From Ruminimicrobiellum sp045223915 (GTDB lineage Bacteria; Elusimicrobiota; Endomicrobiia; Endomicrobiales; Endomicrobiaceae), in assembly GCA_045223915.1 (NCBI GenBank), contig JBGUZU010000030.1, positions 1 to 47,915 on the forward strand: a DNA stretch of 47,915 nucleotides, in the 5' to 3' direction. This document shows, in pieces, positions 18,369-25,774 of this stretch (position 1 is the stretch's first letter; each line of letters begins with the position of its first letter). The position numbers were made by a program, and so were the translations under genes. The notes under the pieces were generated by a model that was given only the letters and a program-made list of their open reading frames with translations, was not told the origin of the DNA and made no database searches.

Positions 18369-19697
18369 TTAGTAGTTTATAAGGTATTCATCAATTTCCC
18401 ATTGATGAACTTTTGTTCTGTAAGCATCCCACTCATCAATTTTAGATTTTGTGTAGAGATTGAATGCATGATCTCCCAAAGTTTGTTTGATAAGTTCACT
18501 TTTTTGCATTGCTTTAACCGCATTTATTAAATTATGAGGTAAATTTTCTATACCTGCTTTATCTCTTTCTTCTTTTGTCATTTGATAAATATTTCTGTCA
18601 ACGGCAGGTTTTATTTTCATATTCTTTGTTATTCCGTCAATTCCGGCAGCTAAACAAGATGCCAACAAAAAGTAAGGATTTGCCGAAGGATCCGGATTTC
18701 TTAATTCTATTCTGGTAGAAGCACCTCTTGCAGCAGGTATTCTTACCAACGGACTTCTGTTTCTTGCAGACCAAGCAATATAAACCGGAGCTTCATATCC
18801 GGGAACCAATCTCTTATAAGAGTTTACAAGCGGATTGGAAATTGCAGAGAAAGATTTTATGTGATACATTAATCCTGCAATATATTTATATGCTATTTTT
18901 GAAAGTCCCAGTTTATCTTTTTCGTCGTAAAAAGCATTTTTACCGTTTTTAAACAATGATTGATTTATGTGCATACCGGAACCGCAAATACCGAATATCG
19001 GTTTCGGCATAAATGTTGCATGTAATCCGTGTTTTTGTGCTATTGTTTTAACTACCAATTTAAAAGTGTTTATATTATCTGCTGTTTTTAAAGCATCCGC
19101 ATATTTAAAATCTATTTCGTGTTGGCCTCTTGCAACTTCGTGGTGTGCTGCTTCAATTTCAAAACCCATATCTTCAAGAGTTAAACACATTTCTTTTCTT
19201 GCACTTTCACCTAAATCTATAGGAGCAAGATCAAAGTATCCTGCGGCATCATGAGTTTTTGTTGTAGGTTTTCCCTGATCGTCGGTCAAGAATAGAAAGA
19301 ATTCAAGTTCGGAACCTACATTAAATGTATAACCTAACTTTGCGGCATTTTTTAAACTTCTTTTTAAAATATTTCTCGGACAACCTTCAAAAGGTTTTCC
19401 GTCGGGGGTATAAATGTCGCAAATTAATCTTGCAACCTTGCCTTCTTCCTGTTTCCACGGAAATATTACAAATGTGTCGGGATCGGGATATAAATACATA
19501 TCGCTTTCTTCGATTCTTGCAAAACCTTCAATCGAAGAACCGTCGAACATACATTTGTTGTCTAATGCTTTTTCTATTTGATTTGCTGTTATTGCAACAT
19601 TTTTAAGTTGACCGAAAATATCGGTAAACTGTAATCTGATAAATTTTACATCTTGTTCTTTAATGATTTTAATAACATCTTGTTTAGTATATCCCAT
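18369..19697 (-). CDS. glnA: Glutamine synthetase, type I-alpha
   Basis: Makes glutamine from glutamate, ammonia and ATP in the cytoplasm. The 442 residues match the GSI-alpha length. Visible marks: D-G-S-S-I-E-G-F at 52-59, the metal-binding G-S-E-L-E-F-F at 128-134, H-H-E-V-A-R-G-Q-H-E at 185-194, G-S-G-M-H at 239-243, and the R-I-P-A-A-R-G loop near 319-325. There is no adenylylation N-L-Y-D-L-P motif near the C-terminus, and Arg61 in G-F-A-R-I-E-E-S-D-M aligns with the feedback-sensing arginine of Gram-positive enzymes. I therefore infer direct feedback control instead of adenylylation. The ATG has AAGGAG six bases upstream. Transcribed alone from the promoter at 19733-19761. Confidence 0.97.
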   Translation of the reverse strand: MGYTKQDVIKIIKEQDVKFIRLQFTDIFGQLKNVAITANQIEKALDNKCMFDGSSIEGFARIEESDMYLYPDPDTFVIFPWKQEEGKVARLICDIYTPDGKPFEGCPRNILKRSLKNAAKLGYTFNVGSELEFFLFLTDDQGKPTTKTHDAAGYFDLAPIDLGESARKEMCLTLEDMGFEIEAAHHEVARGQHEIDFKYADALKTADNINTFKLVVKTIAQKHGLHATFMPKPIFGICGSGMHINQSLFKNGKNAFYDEKDKLGLSKIAYKYIAGLMYHIKSFSAISNPLVNSYKRLVPGYEAPVYIAWSARNRSPLVRIPAARGASTRIELRNPDPSANPYFLLASCLAAGIDGITKNMKIKPAVDRNIYQMTKEERDKAGIENLPHNLINAVKAMQKSELIKQTLGDHAFNLYTKSKIDEWDAYRTKVHQWEIDEYLINY

Positions 19698-19727
19698 GAT
19701 ATCTCCTTACGGAAATTTATGATTGAA

Positions 19728-19761
19728 ACAACATTATATTAAAAAAGAAATATGTTGTAAA
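19728..19761 (-). promoter_or_regulatory. glnA promoter with overlapping inverted repeat
   Basis: On the minus strand TTTACA (19756-19761), 17-nt spacer, TATAAT (19733-19738), giving a leader of about 30 nt. ACAACAT (19728-19734) and ATGTTGT (19752-19758) form an inverted repeat spanning the -10 and touching the -35, a position suited to a repressor. Confidence 0.65.
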
Positions 19762-19802
19762 ATTTTTATATATTTTTTTTTGTCTTTGTCGTTGCCGTTA
19801 AA

Positions 19803-19915
19803 GACCTTAAGATTTTGTGTTAGAATGAAGCAACTAACGAATGAAGTGTACTTGGATTCCGTAAGGGTGTACTCGATTGCGTTAGTTGCAAAATTATAAC
19901 CAAAATATTAAGGTC
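19803..19915. other. Structured inverted-repeat element between the hydrogenase-like gene and glnA
   Basis: The outer arms GACCTTAAGATTTTG (19803-19817) and CAAAATATTAAGGTC (19901-19915) pair with one mismatch. An inner 10-bp stem GCAACTAACG (19830-19839) / CGTTAGTTGC (19880-19889) encloses GTAC/GTAC and a CC-GTAA-GG tip (a GNRA tetraloop on the plus strand). It lies 11 bp after the stop of the hydrogenase-like gene and over 40 bp upstream of the glnA -35. It has no U tail. It could be an RNA, a transcript-end structure or a miniature mobile element. Confidence 0.5.
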
Positions 19916-19926
19916 GCTATAAGTTG

Positions 19927-21354
19927 TTATACAGAATATTTTTTAACATCTTCGTTTGCTTGTTTGATAGGTTTTATTGTTTCGCATCCGCCGACACATC
20001 CGCCTTTACATACCATAACTTCTATCAGGTTTGAATTACAATGCCCGTCGGCATATGCGGAAAGTTTTAAAACATTTTTCTTATCCAAATCGGTAATAAG
20101 TTCATCTTTTATAAATTTCGTATCAATTCTTAAGTAATGTTTTAATGCTTGAGATACCCCGCCGGTAACGGCAAACTCTCTTGCATATTTTGTAGGAACA
20201 TCTTCCGATGTGGTTTCTTGACATAAATCTATGTTTATATGTTTCGTATTAATTATTGCCTGCAATTCCTGAAATGTTAAAACATAATCTATCAAAGGAT
20301 CTTCCTGTGCTTCTTTTCTTTTTGATAAGCAAGGTCCTATAAATACCGTAATGCAGTCCGGGTATTTTTGTTTTGCAATTTCTGCCGTATAGTGCATCGG
20401 TGTATAAGTATCCGACACAAACGGTTTTAATTTTTCAAGATGCTTTTTTACCAATCTTATATAAGCATGGCAACATGATGTTGTCATAAATTGTTGCTTG
20501 TTTATTACCAACTTGTTTTCAAATTCTTCCGCTTCTTTTTTTGCTGTAATATCCGCGCCTAAAGCAACTTCAAAAATATGTTCAAACCCTATTTGTTTAA
20601 GAGCGGTTGTAATTTTGCCGACAGATGCACCGAACTGTCCGGTTATGGAAGGTGCTATTAATGCTACAAGTTTTTTTGTATGCAAAAGTTTTAGAACATC
20701 AAGAAGTTGTCTTCTTACCATTATGGCACCGAACGGACAAGCACTTATACATTTTCCGCAACTTATGCATAAACTGTGATCAATGTTTGCTCTGCCTTTA
20801 CCGTCTTTTTTTATTGCATTTACGGGACAGGCTTCTTCGCATGGAACAACAAGTTTTAAAATTGCATTGTAAGGGCAGGCTTCTTTACATTTTCCGCAGT
20901 TTTTACATTTGTCCGTATCTATATGTGCTTTATGATCTTCAAAAGATATTGCACCGAAATTACAGGCATTTATACATTTTCTTGACAAGCATTCTTTACA
21001 TATTTCGCTTACCATGAATCTGCTTTTAACACAAGCTGAACATGCGGATTCAAGTACGGTTAAAAGTTTGTTGTTTGTTTTATATTTTTTTTCGTTTTCC
21101 GGTTTAAGGTAATCCGATAAAGGCAATGCCTCATCGACATCGTTTATGGAATAGCCGAGTGCCGCAAGAGTTCTTAATTTTAAAATTGCTCTTTCCTTAT
21201 AAACACAACAACGAACCTGAGCATCACTGCCTTTAGGTATAATGTTAAAAGGCAAATGATTTATGTCATCAAGATTGTTTTCAAAAAACAATCTGCAAAT
21301 TTCTTCCAATACTTTTGTTTTAAAATATTCCGAATAATTTATTTCCTGTTTCAT
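19927..21354 (-). CDS. [FeFe]-hydrogenase-like protein, group B type, with ferredoxin clusters
   Basis: 475 residues, no signal peptide, so cytoplasmic. The N-terminal half is Cys-rich: C-x2-C-type sets at about 106-131, 150-160 and 196-206 are ferredoxin 4Fe-4S motifs, with further Cys at 172 and 176. The C-terminal half has the H-cluster motifs: L1 T-S-C-C-H-A-Y (292-298), L2 G-P-C-L-S-K-R-K-E (340-348) and L3 E-V-M-V-C-K-G-G-C-V-G-G (445-456), giving ligands Cys295, Cys342, Cys449 and Cys453. L1 and L2 differ from the canonical T-S-C-C-P and M-P-C, as in group B enzymes, which are predicted to reduce protons or oxidise H2 in fermenters. No maturation genes (hydE/F/G) are in the window. No Shine-Dalgarno is visible before the ATG. 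A catalytic or sensory role cannot be decided from sequence. Confidence 0.85.
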   Translation of the reverse strand: MKQEINYSEYFKTKVLEEICRLFFENNLDDINHLPFNIIPKGSDAQVRCCVYKERAILKLRTLAALGYSINDVDEALPLSDYLKPENEKKYKTNNKLLTVLESACSACVKSRFMVSEICKECLSRKCINACNFGAISFEDHKAHIDTDKCKNCGKCKEACPYNAILKLVVPCEEACPVNAIKKDGKGRANIDHSLCISCGKCISACPFGAIMVRRQLLDVLKLLHTKKLVALIAPSITGQFGASVGKITTALKQIGFEHIFEVALGADITAKKEAEEFENKLVINKQQFMTTSCCHAYIRLVKKHLEKLKPFVSDTYTPMHYTAEIAKQKYPDCITVFIGPCLSKRKEAQEDPLIDYVLTFQELQAIINTKHINIDLCQETTSEDVPTKYAREFAVTGGVSQALKHYLRIDTKFIKDELITDLDKKNVLKLSAYADGHCNSNLIEVMVCKGGCVGGCETIKPIKQANEDVKKYSV

Positions 21355-21389
21355 AATATATATATTCTATCAATTTTAAAATGAAAAAG

Positions 21390-21434
21390 GAAAACGGATG
21401 CAGAGTTTGTTGGCATAAAACTGCATCCGTTTTC
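21390..21434 (-). terminator. Terminator of the feo/porin operon
   Basis: A perfect 14-bp stem GAAAACGGATGCAG (21390-21403) / CTGCATCCGTTTTC (21421-21434), loop of 17 nt, followed on the minus strand by a U-rich run. It lies 37 bp after the porin stop. Confidence 0.88.
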
Positions 21435-21471
21435 TTCTGTGGAGAAAGTAAATTCCCGTCAAGATTTTTTA

Positions 21472-22668
21472 TTAGAAGCTTATTTGCATTCTTATTGAAC
21501 CTACAAAAGCGGAATTGTCTGCTCCCATATCTTCAGCTGCTCCGCCGCAAACATTATTTACATATTGAATGCTTGGTGTGACAGCCAAATAATCGCTTAT
21601 ATTCCAACTATAATAAACTTCTAAATGATCTTCAGCTTTAAAATCATATCCGTAAGTATCTTTTGCTTTATCTGAGATCATCATTTGACCGAAAGCTAAA
21701 CCTACGATATCTTCTTCACCAAGAGCATTAATTTTTGCTTGTGCACCGATACTCCATGTTTGATTGCAAGGAGAAGCAAAATCGCCGTCAAAAGTTCCGA
21801 CAGTTGAAGAATAAGCATCATCTCTTTTCCAACTATATCTTGCAAATAGACCGAAAATATCGGAAATTTGTTGGTCTATACTAACGCCGAAACCATAATC
21901 TGTTGTTTGTTCATCATCTTCCCATTTTGTGCCACCATCAAGTAAACCCCAAGCATAAATTCTGTAATTTCCTTCCATATCTTCTATGAGACCGGGTTTA
22001 AAATTTACTTGTGCCGAAACAAAACCATGTCTTGTAATATCATCGTTGTTAATTTCTTCATCAGGACCGATTTCAATTGTGTTTTCTACATTAAGATATT
22101 GAGCTGCAACATCTATAAAATCGGTTTCATAAACTGCTTTTATACCGATGGCATTATCTCCGAAAGAAATTACCGGTGCATTTCTAAAAATATCACCTAA
22201 AAACTGTGATGTTTCATCGTTTGCATAAGCATTATCATCCAATGATGATGTAGGATCTATAACACCGAATGTCATTCCAAAGCTGTCAGTAAATTTATGT
22301 TCAAACCATGCTTCCGTTACAGATACTTGATTACCTGAATCGTCTGCATCTCTGTTAATTCCTGAAAATGCCGTAAAACGGGAGTTTGCATCGCCTGTTC
22401 CTGTTTCTAAATGCAAAAAAGCTGTGTTGTTATCATCAAACTTTTTTTCAATTTCCAAATCTACCGAATATGAACCTACTGTAGGTGTTTCATAACCTAT
22501 TTCTGTTGCTTGGGCAACATTTGATTTTTGCAAACTTTGCAAAATCAATGTGATTCCTCCGTTAATAGAAAGACCTTCCAAAAGATTTTCTGCATCTGCT
22601 GCATAAGCACCGGAAGTGCCAAGTGTTACTACTGCTGCCAAAAATGCTGCTACTACTAACTTCTTCAT
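21472..22668 (-). CDS. Outer-membrane porin, LbtU-like
   Basis: 398 residues with a clear signal peptide (residues 1-23, cleavage after A-Y-A). The rest is alternating polar/hydrophobic beta-strand sequence rich in Asp and aromatic residues, ending in M-Q-I-S-F with a terminal phenylalanine recognised by the barrel assembly machinery. The style resembles porins annotated as the LbtU siderophore-porin family; substrate cannot be read from sequence. It is the last gene of the feo run, 38 bp after the small Cys-rich gene, which suggests a role in getting iron or another metal across the outer membrane. AGGAG precedes the ATG. Confidence 0.75.
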   Translation of the reverse strand: MKKLVVAAFLAAVVTLGTSGAYAADAENLLEGLSINGGITLILQSLQKSNVAQATEIGYETPTVGSYSVDLEIEKKFDDNNTAFLHLETGTGDANSRFTAFSGINRDADDSGNQVSVTEAWFEHKFTDSFGMTFGVIDPTSSLDDNAYANDETSQFLGDIFRNAPVISFGDNAIGIKAVYETDFIDVAAQYLNVENTIEIGPDEEINNDDITRHGFVSAQVNFKPGLIEDMEGNYRIYAWGLLDGGTKWEDDEQTTDYGFGVSIDQQISDIFGLFARYSWKRDDAYSSTVGTFDGDFASPCNQTWSIGAQAKINALGEEDIVGLAFGQMMISDKAKDTYGYDFKAEDHLEVYYSWNISDYLAVTPSIQYVNNVCGGAAEDMGADNSAFVGSIRMQISF

Positions 22669-22706
22669 TTTTTTCTACTCTCCTTTTTTATTTATTTTTT
22701 TGCCAA

Positions 22707-22892
22707 CTATTTTTTATTTTTAGATTTTCTCATAAGTTGTGTCATACAAGTATCGCTTTTTGAACAATTTCCGCAATTATTGTCACATCCGCACCCGCAA
22801 TCGCATTTACCGCCCTTTACTTGTTTAAATATTTTTTTTATAAGAACAAATGCACAAAGTGCCACAATTAATAAAACAAACAATGTTTCCAT
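22707..22892 (-). CDS. FeoB-associated Cys-rich membrane protein
   Basis: 61 residues: one N-terminal membrane helix (about 3-20), a basic stretch, then a Cys cluster (C-D-C-G-C-G-C-D-N-N-C-G-N-C) and Cys at 46 and 50. Small proteins of this pattern accompany feoB in many anaerobes and are thought to bind iron or assist FeoB. It lies in the feo run but 143 bp from feoB, with a dispersed-repeat cluster in between. GAGG precedes the ATG. Confidence 0.85.
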   Translation of the reverse strand: METLFVLLIVALCAFVLIKKIFKQVKGGKCDCGCGCDNNCGNCSKSDTCMTQLMRKSKNKK

Positions 22893-22918
22893 ACTACCTC
22901 CAACTACTTGAAGAATGG

Positions 22919-23041
22919 AAGATTAGAAGTTAAGCTGTAAAATTGCTTTGCAATTTTTTATTTTTTTAGATTCCGCATCAAGTGCGGAATGACAATTTTT
23001 CTTCCAATCCTCCAATCTTCTAATCCTCTAATCTTCTAAAA
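22919..23041. repeat. Dispersed repeat cluster between feoB and the small Cys-rich gene
   Basis: Three elements sit together. A 19-bp inverted repeat (22939-22957) reads AAAATTGCAAAGCAATTTT on the minus strand. A hairpin ATTCCGCA-TCAAG-TGCGGAAT spans 22970-22990. A minus-strand array of degenerate octamers (GATTAGAA, GATTAGAG, GATTGGAG type) spans about 23001-23041. The array overlaps the feoB stop codon. Similar pieces occur near 32280 and 46506. No U run follows the hairpin on either strand, so it is not a standard terminator. Confidence 0.65.
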
Positions 23042-25138
23042 GCCTAACAACCTGCCGCCCTGATATACAATGAACGATAATAAATATCCCAAAACTGTTG
23101 TCCAAGCAAAAAGTATTATCAGCCATTTTAATCTTGAACCGGCTTCTCTGTAGAACACCGCTATCGCAACTATACAAGGAACATAAATTAAACAGAACAT
23201 TAAAAATGCTACGGATTTTAACGGACTCCAATCAGGATCGGAAGCGATTTTATCTGCCAAAGAATTTACCGCTTCATCATCTTCAACATCTGTTTCTCCC
23301 ATAGAATAAATTGTTCCCAAAGTACTAACTACAACTTCTTTTGCTGCAAGACCTGCAATTAAAGCTATACCCATTTTACCGTCGAAACCGATAGGTTTTA
23401 TTACAGGTTCTATGAAATGTCCCAATCTTCCGATATAACTTTGATCCATTTGTACTGCTGCAACTTCTTCTTCCGAAACTTCTCCTAATTTTTCTTCATC
23501 TACTTGAGGGAATGTTAAACCTGCCCAAATAAGAACAGACATTAACAATATAATTGTTCCGGCTTTTTTAATATACAACCAACCTCTTTCCCACATTTTA
23601 AGTAAAAGACCTTTTATTGTAGGAACTCTGTAAGGGGGAAGTTCCATAACAAAATAGCCCGGTTCACCTTTAAACAATGTTTTCTTAAATACCCATGCGG
23701 AAAATAGTGCTATAACTACACTTAATGCATAAAATATAAACATTGTATTTGCCGCTTGTGTAGAGTTTTTACTGAAGAATGCCGCTATAAAAAGTGCAAA
23801 TATAGGAAGCTTTGCACCGCATATCATAAACGGTGTAACAAGAAGTGTAATAATTCTGTCTTTAGGATTATCTATAGTTCTTGATGCCATCATAGCAGGA
23901 ACTGCACAACCGTTAGTTGCAATTAACAAAGATGCAAACGATTTTCCGTGCAACCCGAACTTTCTCATAACCCTGTCCATAATGAACACTGCTCTTGCCA
24001 TATATCCCGTATCTTCAAAAAATGCTATGGCAAAGAACATACATATAATTTGCGGGAAGAACCCCAAAACTCCGCCTACACCGCCGATTATACCGTCTAC
24101 TATTAAGGATTGAATAACACCTTCGGGAAGCACACCTGTTGCAAAATCGGATAACCATTCTATACCGGTTTCAAACCAACCTACAATAGGTTCAGATACC
24201 GTAAATGCAAATTTAAAAATGATATACATTACTAGCAAAAATATAGGTACAGACCATATTTTGTTTAAAACAATTTTATCTATTGTTTCCGTAAAATCTT
24301 TTTTTGCGGATTTTGATTTTGATAAAACATCATTGACAACTATTTTTATCCAATCATAAATTTTGTCTGCAAAAACAGCTTCAAGGTTTTCGTTATGCAA
24401 ATCGAAGATAGTCTTATTACTTTTTTCCACCTGTTCGATTATTTTTGAAGAAACAGGGGATTTTTTTATTTTTTCCAAAGCATAACTTTCTTTTTTTATT
24501 AACTCTACAGCCAAAAAGTTAACAGGATACTTTAATACAAGATTTACATCTTCCGATATAATCTGGCAAATAGTATCTTTTTCTTTATTAATTTCTTTTC
24601 CGTAATCTATTGAAACGGATTTTATTATTTTTTTCTTGCTTAAAACATCTGTTACAACCTTTAATAATTCTTCTGTTCCTTTGTTTTTGCTTGCGACTAT
24701 AGGAACCGCAACTACATTATATTTTTCTTCCAACTTTTTATAATCTATTTTTTGACCTTTGTTTTCCAAAATATCGGTCATGTTCATTGCAATGATAACA
24801 GGAATTTTTAATTCCGATAACTGTGCATACAAATAAAGATTTCTTTCAAGGTTTGAAGAATCTACAACATCTATCACAAGTTCCGGTTTTTCTTCAATTA
24901 ACACATTTCTTGCTACGATTTCATCTTCCGAACTTGCCGATAAACCGTAAATACCGGGCAAATCTATAATTTGAAGTTCATAACCGTTTTTTGTTACAAA
25001 TGCTTCTTTTTTTTCTACGGTAACACCGGGATAATTTCCTACATGTTGTCTTAACCCCGTTATATTGTTAAACAAACTTGATTTTCCGCAGTTTGGGTTA
25101 CCGGCCAAACATATTTTTACTTTTTTTAAACTTTCCAC
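23036..25138 (-). CDS. feoB: Ferrous iron transporter FeoB
   Basis: 700-residue inner-membrane Fe(II) importer. The N-terminal G domain shows G1 G-N-P-N-C-G-K-S-S (13-21), G3 D-L-P-G near 59-62 and G4 N-M-T-D near 117-120. A helical spacer leads to the membrane part with two gate-type repeats. The start is GTG with A-G-A-G-G-T upstream; the feoA stop is six bases before. The stop codon TAG lies inside the purine-rich octamer repeat, so the repeat may have set the present C-terminus (G-R-L-L-G-F). Confidence 0.96.
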   Translation of the reverse strand: MESLKKVKICLAGNPNCGKSSLFNNITGLRQHVGNYPGVTVEKKEAFVTKNGYELQIIDLPGIYGLSASSEDEIVARNVLIEEKPELVIDVVDSSNLERNLYLYAQLSELKIPVIIAMNMTDILENKGQKIDYKKLEEKYNVVAVPIVASKNKGTEELLKVVTDVLSKKKIIKSVSIDYGKEINKEKDTICQIISEDVNLVLKYPVNFLAVELIKKESYALEKIKKSPVSSKIIEQVEKSNKTIFDLHNENLEAVFADKIYDWIKIVVNDVLSKSKSAKKDFTETIDKIVLNKIWSVPIFLLVMYIIFKFAFTVSEPIVGWFETGIEWLSDFATGVLPEGVIQSLIVDGIIGGVGGVLGFFPQIICMFFAIAFFEDTGYMARAVFIMDRVMRKFGLHGKSFASLLIATNGCAVPAMMASRTIDNPKDRIITLLVTPFMICGAKLPIFALFIAAFFSKNSTQAANTMFIFYALSVVIALFSAWVFKKTLFKGEPGYFVMELPPYRVPTIKGLLLKMWERGWLYIKKAGTIILLMSVLIWAGLTFPQVDEEKLGEVSEEEVAAVQMDQSYIGRLGHFIEPVIKPIGFDGKMGIALIAGLAAKEVVVSTLGTIYSMGETDVEDDEAVNSLADKIASDPDWSPLKSVAFLMFCLIYVPCIVAIAVFYREAGSRLKWLIILFAWTTVLGYLLSFIVYQGGRLLGF

Positions 25139-25144
25139 TTTGTT

Positions 25145-25372
25145 TTATACCTCTTTTACCAAAATTTTTGATGCGCTATTACTGTCTAATGCAATTTTTC
25201 CGCCTTTTAATAAGACGGTTATAAATCCGGACTTCATATCTCTTAAGATTTTTAATTCTTCACCCGGAACAAACCCCAAATCTATTAGTTTTTTTCTTTC
25301 GTCCGTGGCTATATTATCAAAAGCCAAAAATCTTAATGATGTGTTTTCTTTTCCGTTCAATAATGTCATCAT
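25145..25372 (-). CDS. feoA: FeoA-domain protein (proximal to feoB)
   Basis: 75 residues with the SH3-like FeoA fold pattern (L-I-D-L-G-F-V-P-G-E-E-L-K-I-L then V-L-L-K-G-G-K-I-A-L-D). FeoA is a small cytoplasmic partner needed for FeoB activity. Its ATG overlaps the stop of the upstream FeoA gene by one base (TAATG), so the two are translationally coupled. Confidence 0.92.
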   Translation of the reverse strand: MMTLLNGKENTSLRFLAFDNIATDERKKLIDLGFVPGEELKILRDMKSGFITVLLKGGKIALDSNSASKILVKEV

Positions 25373-25602
25373 TAAACCTCCACTAAAATTTGTGAAGCTT
25401 CATCTTTCCTGAGACTTAAGTTGTAACCTCTTATTGTTACTTCTATAGGATCTCCCAAAACAGATTTTTTTGTTACAACAACTTGTTCACCTTTCAAGAT
25501 ACCCATAGAAAGTAATTTTTTTGTTAAAACCGAATCGGATGCCGTTATTTTTTTTACTTTGGCAGGTTGATTCAATTTTAAATTACTTAAAATCATCTCC
25601 AT
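25372..25602 (-). CDS. feoA: FeoA-domain protein (first gene of the feo operon)
   Basis: 76 residues with the FeoA pattern (L-L-S-M-G-I-L-K-G-E-Q-V-V-V, then I-E-V-T-I-R-G-Y-N-L-S-L-R). Two separate FeoA genes before feoB are common in clostridia and some other anaerobes; they may pair on FeoB. GGGAGGAG lies about ten bases before the ATG at 25602. An ATG two codons later is too near the ribosome site to be preferred. Confidence 0.92.
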   Translation of the reverse strand: MEMILSNLKLNQPAKVKKITASDSVLTKKLLSMGILKGEQVVVTKKSVLGDPIEVTIRGYNLSLRKDEASQILVEV

Positions 25603-25651
25603 TTTTTTCTTTCTCCTCCCGTATTTTCCTTAGTGTCTATTTTTAGTTAAA

Positions 25652-25715
25652 ATTAAAAATATTAGTTTTTATTATATTTTTTAGTTTGTATTATAAATAT
25701 TAGTTTTGTCTAACT
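25652..25715 (-). promoter_or_regulatory. feo upstream region with direct repeats and TTAG...CTAA dyad
   Basis: Two near-identical 17-bp direct repeats (plus-strand ATTAAAAATATTAGTTT at 25652 and ATTATAAATATTAGTTT at 25690) lie 38 bp apart. On the minus strand TTAGACAAAACTAA (about 25701-25714) is a TTAG/CTAA dyad, similar in style to DtxR-type boxes. TATAAT occurs twice but neither has a well-spaced -35. Regulation by the neighbouring DtxR-type protein is an inference. Confidence 0.4.
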
Positions 25716-25726
25716 TAAAGATCAAA

Positions 25727-25750
25727 AAAATATAAAGCACAAGGTGCTTT
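25727..25750 (-). terminator. Terminator of the regulator-permease operon
   Basis: AAAGCAC (25734-25740) and GTGCTTT (25744-25750) form a short stem; on the minus strand ATATTTTTTTG follows. It separates the permease gene from the feo promoter region. Confidence 0.7.
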
Positions 25751-25774
25751 TTCAATATAATTACAAATTATCTT

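Noticed and set aside
19803..19915. A glutamine riboswitch for glnA
   Set aside because: It lies upstream of the predicted glnA promoter, thus outside the glnA leader, and lacks the known glnA-motif sequence.
22970..22990. Terminator after feoB
   Set aside because: No U run follows the hairpin on the minus strand; it looks like a dispersed repeat.
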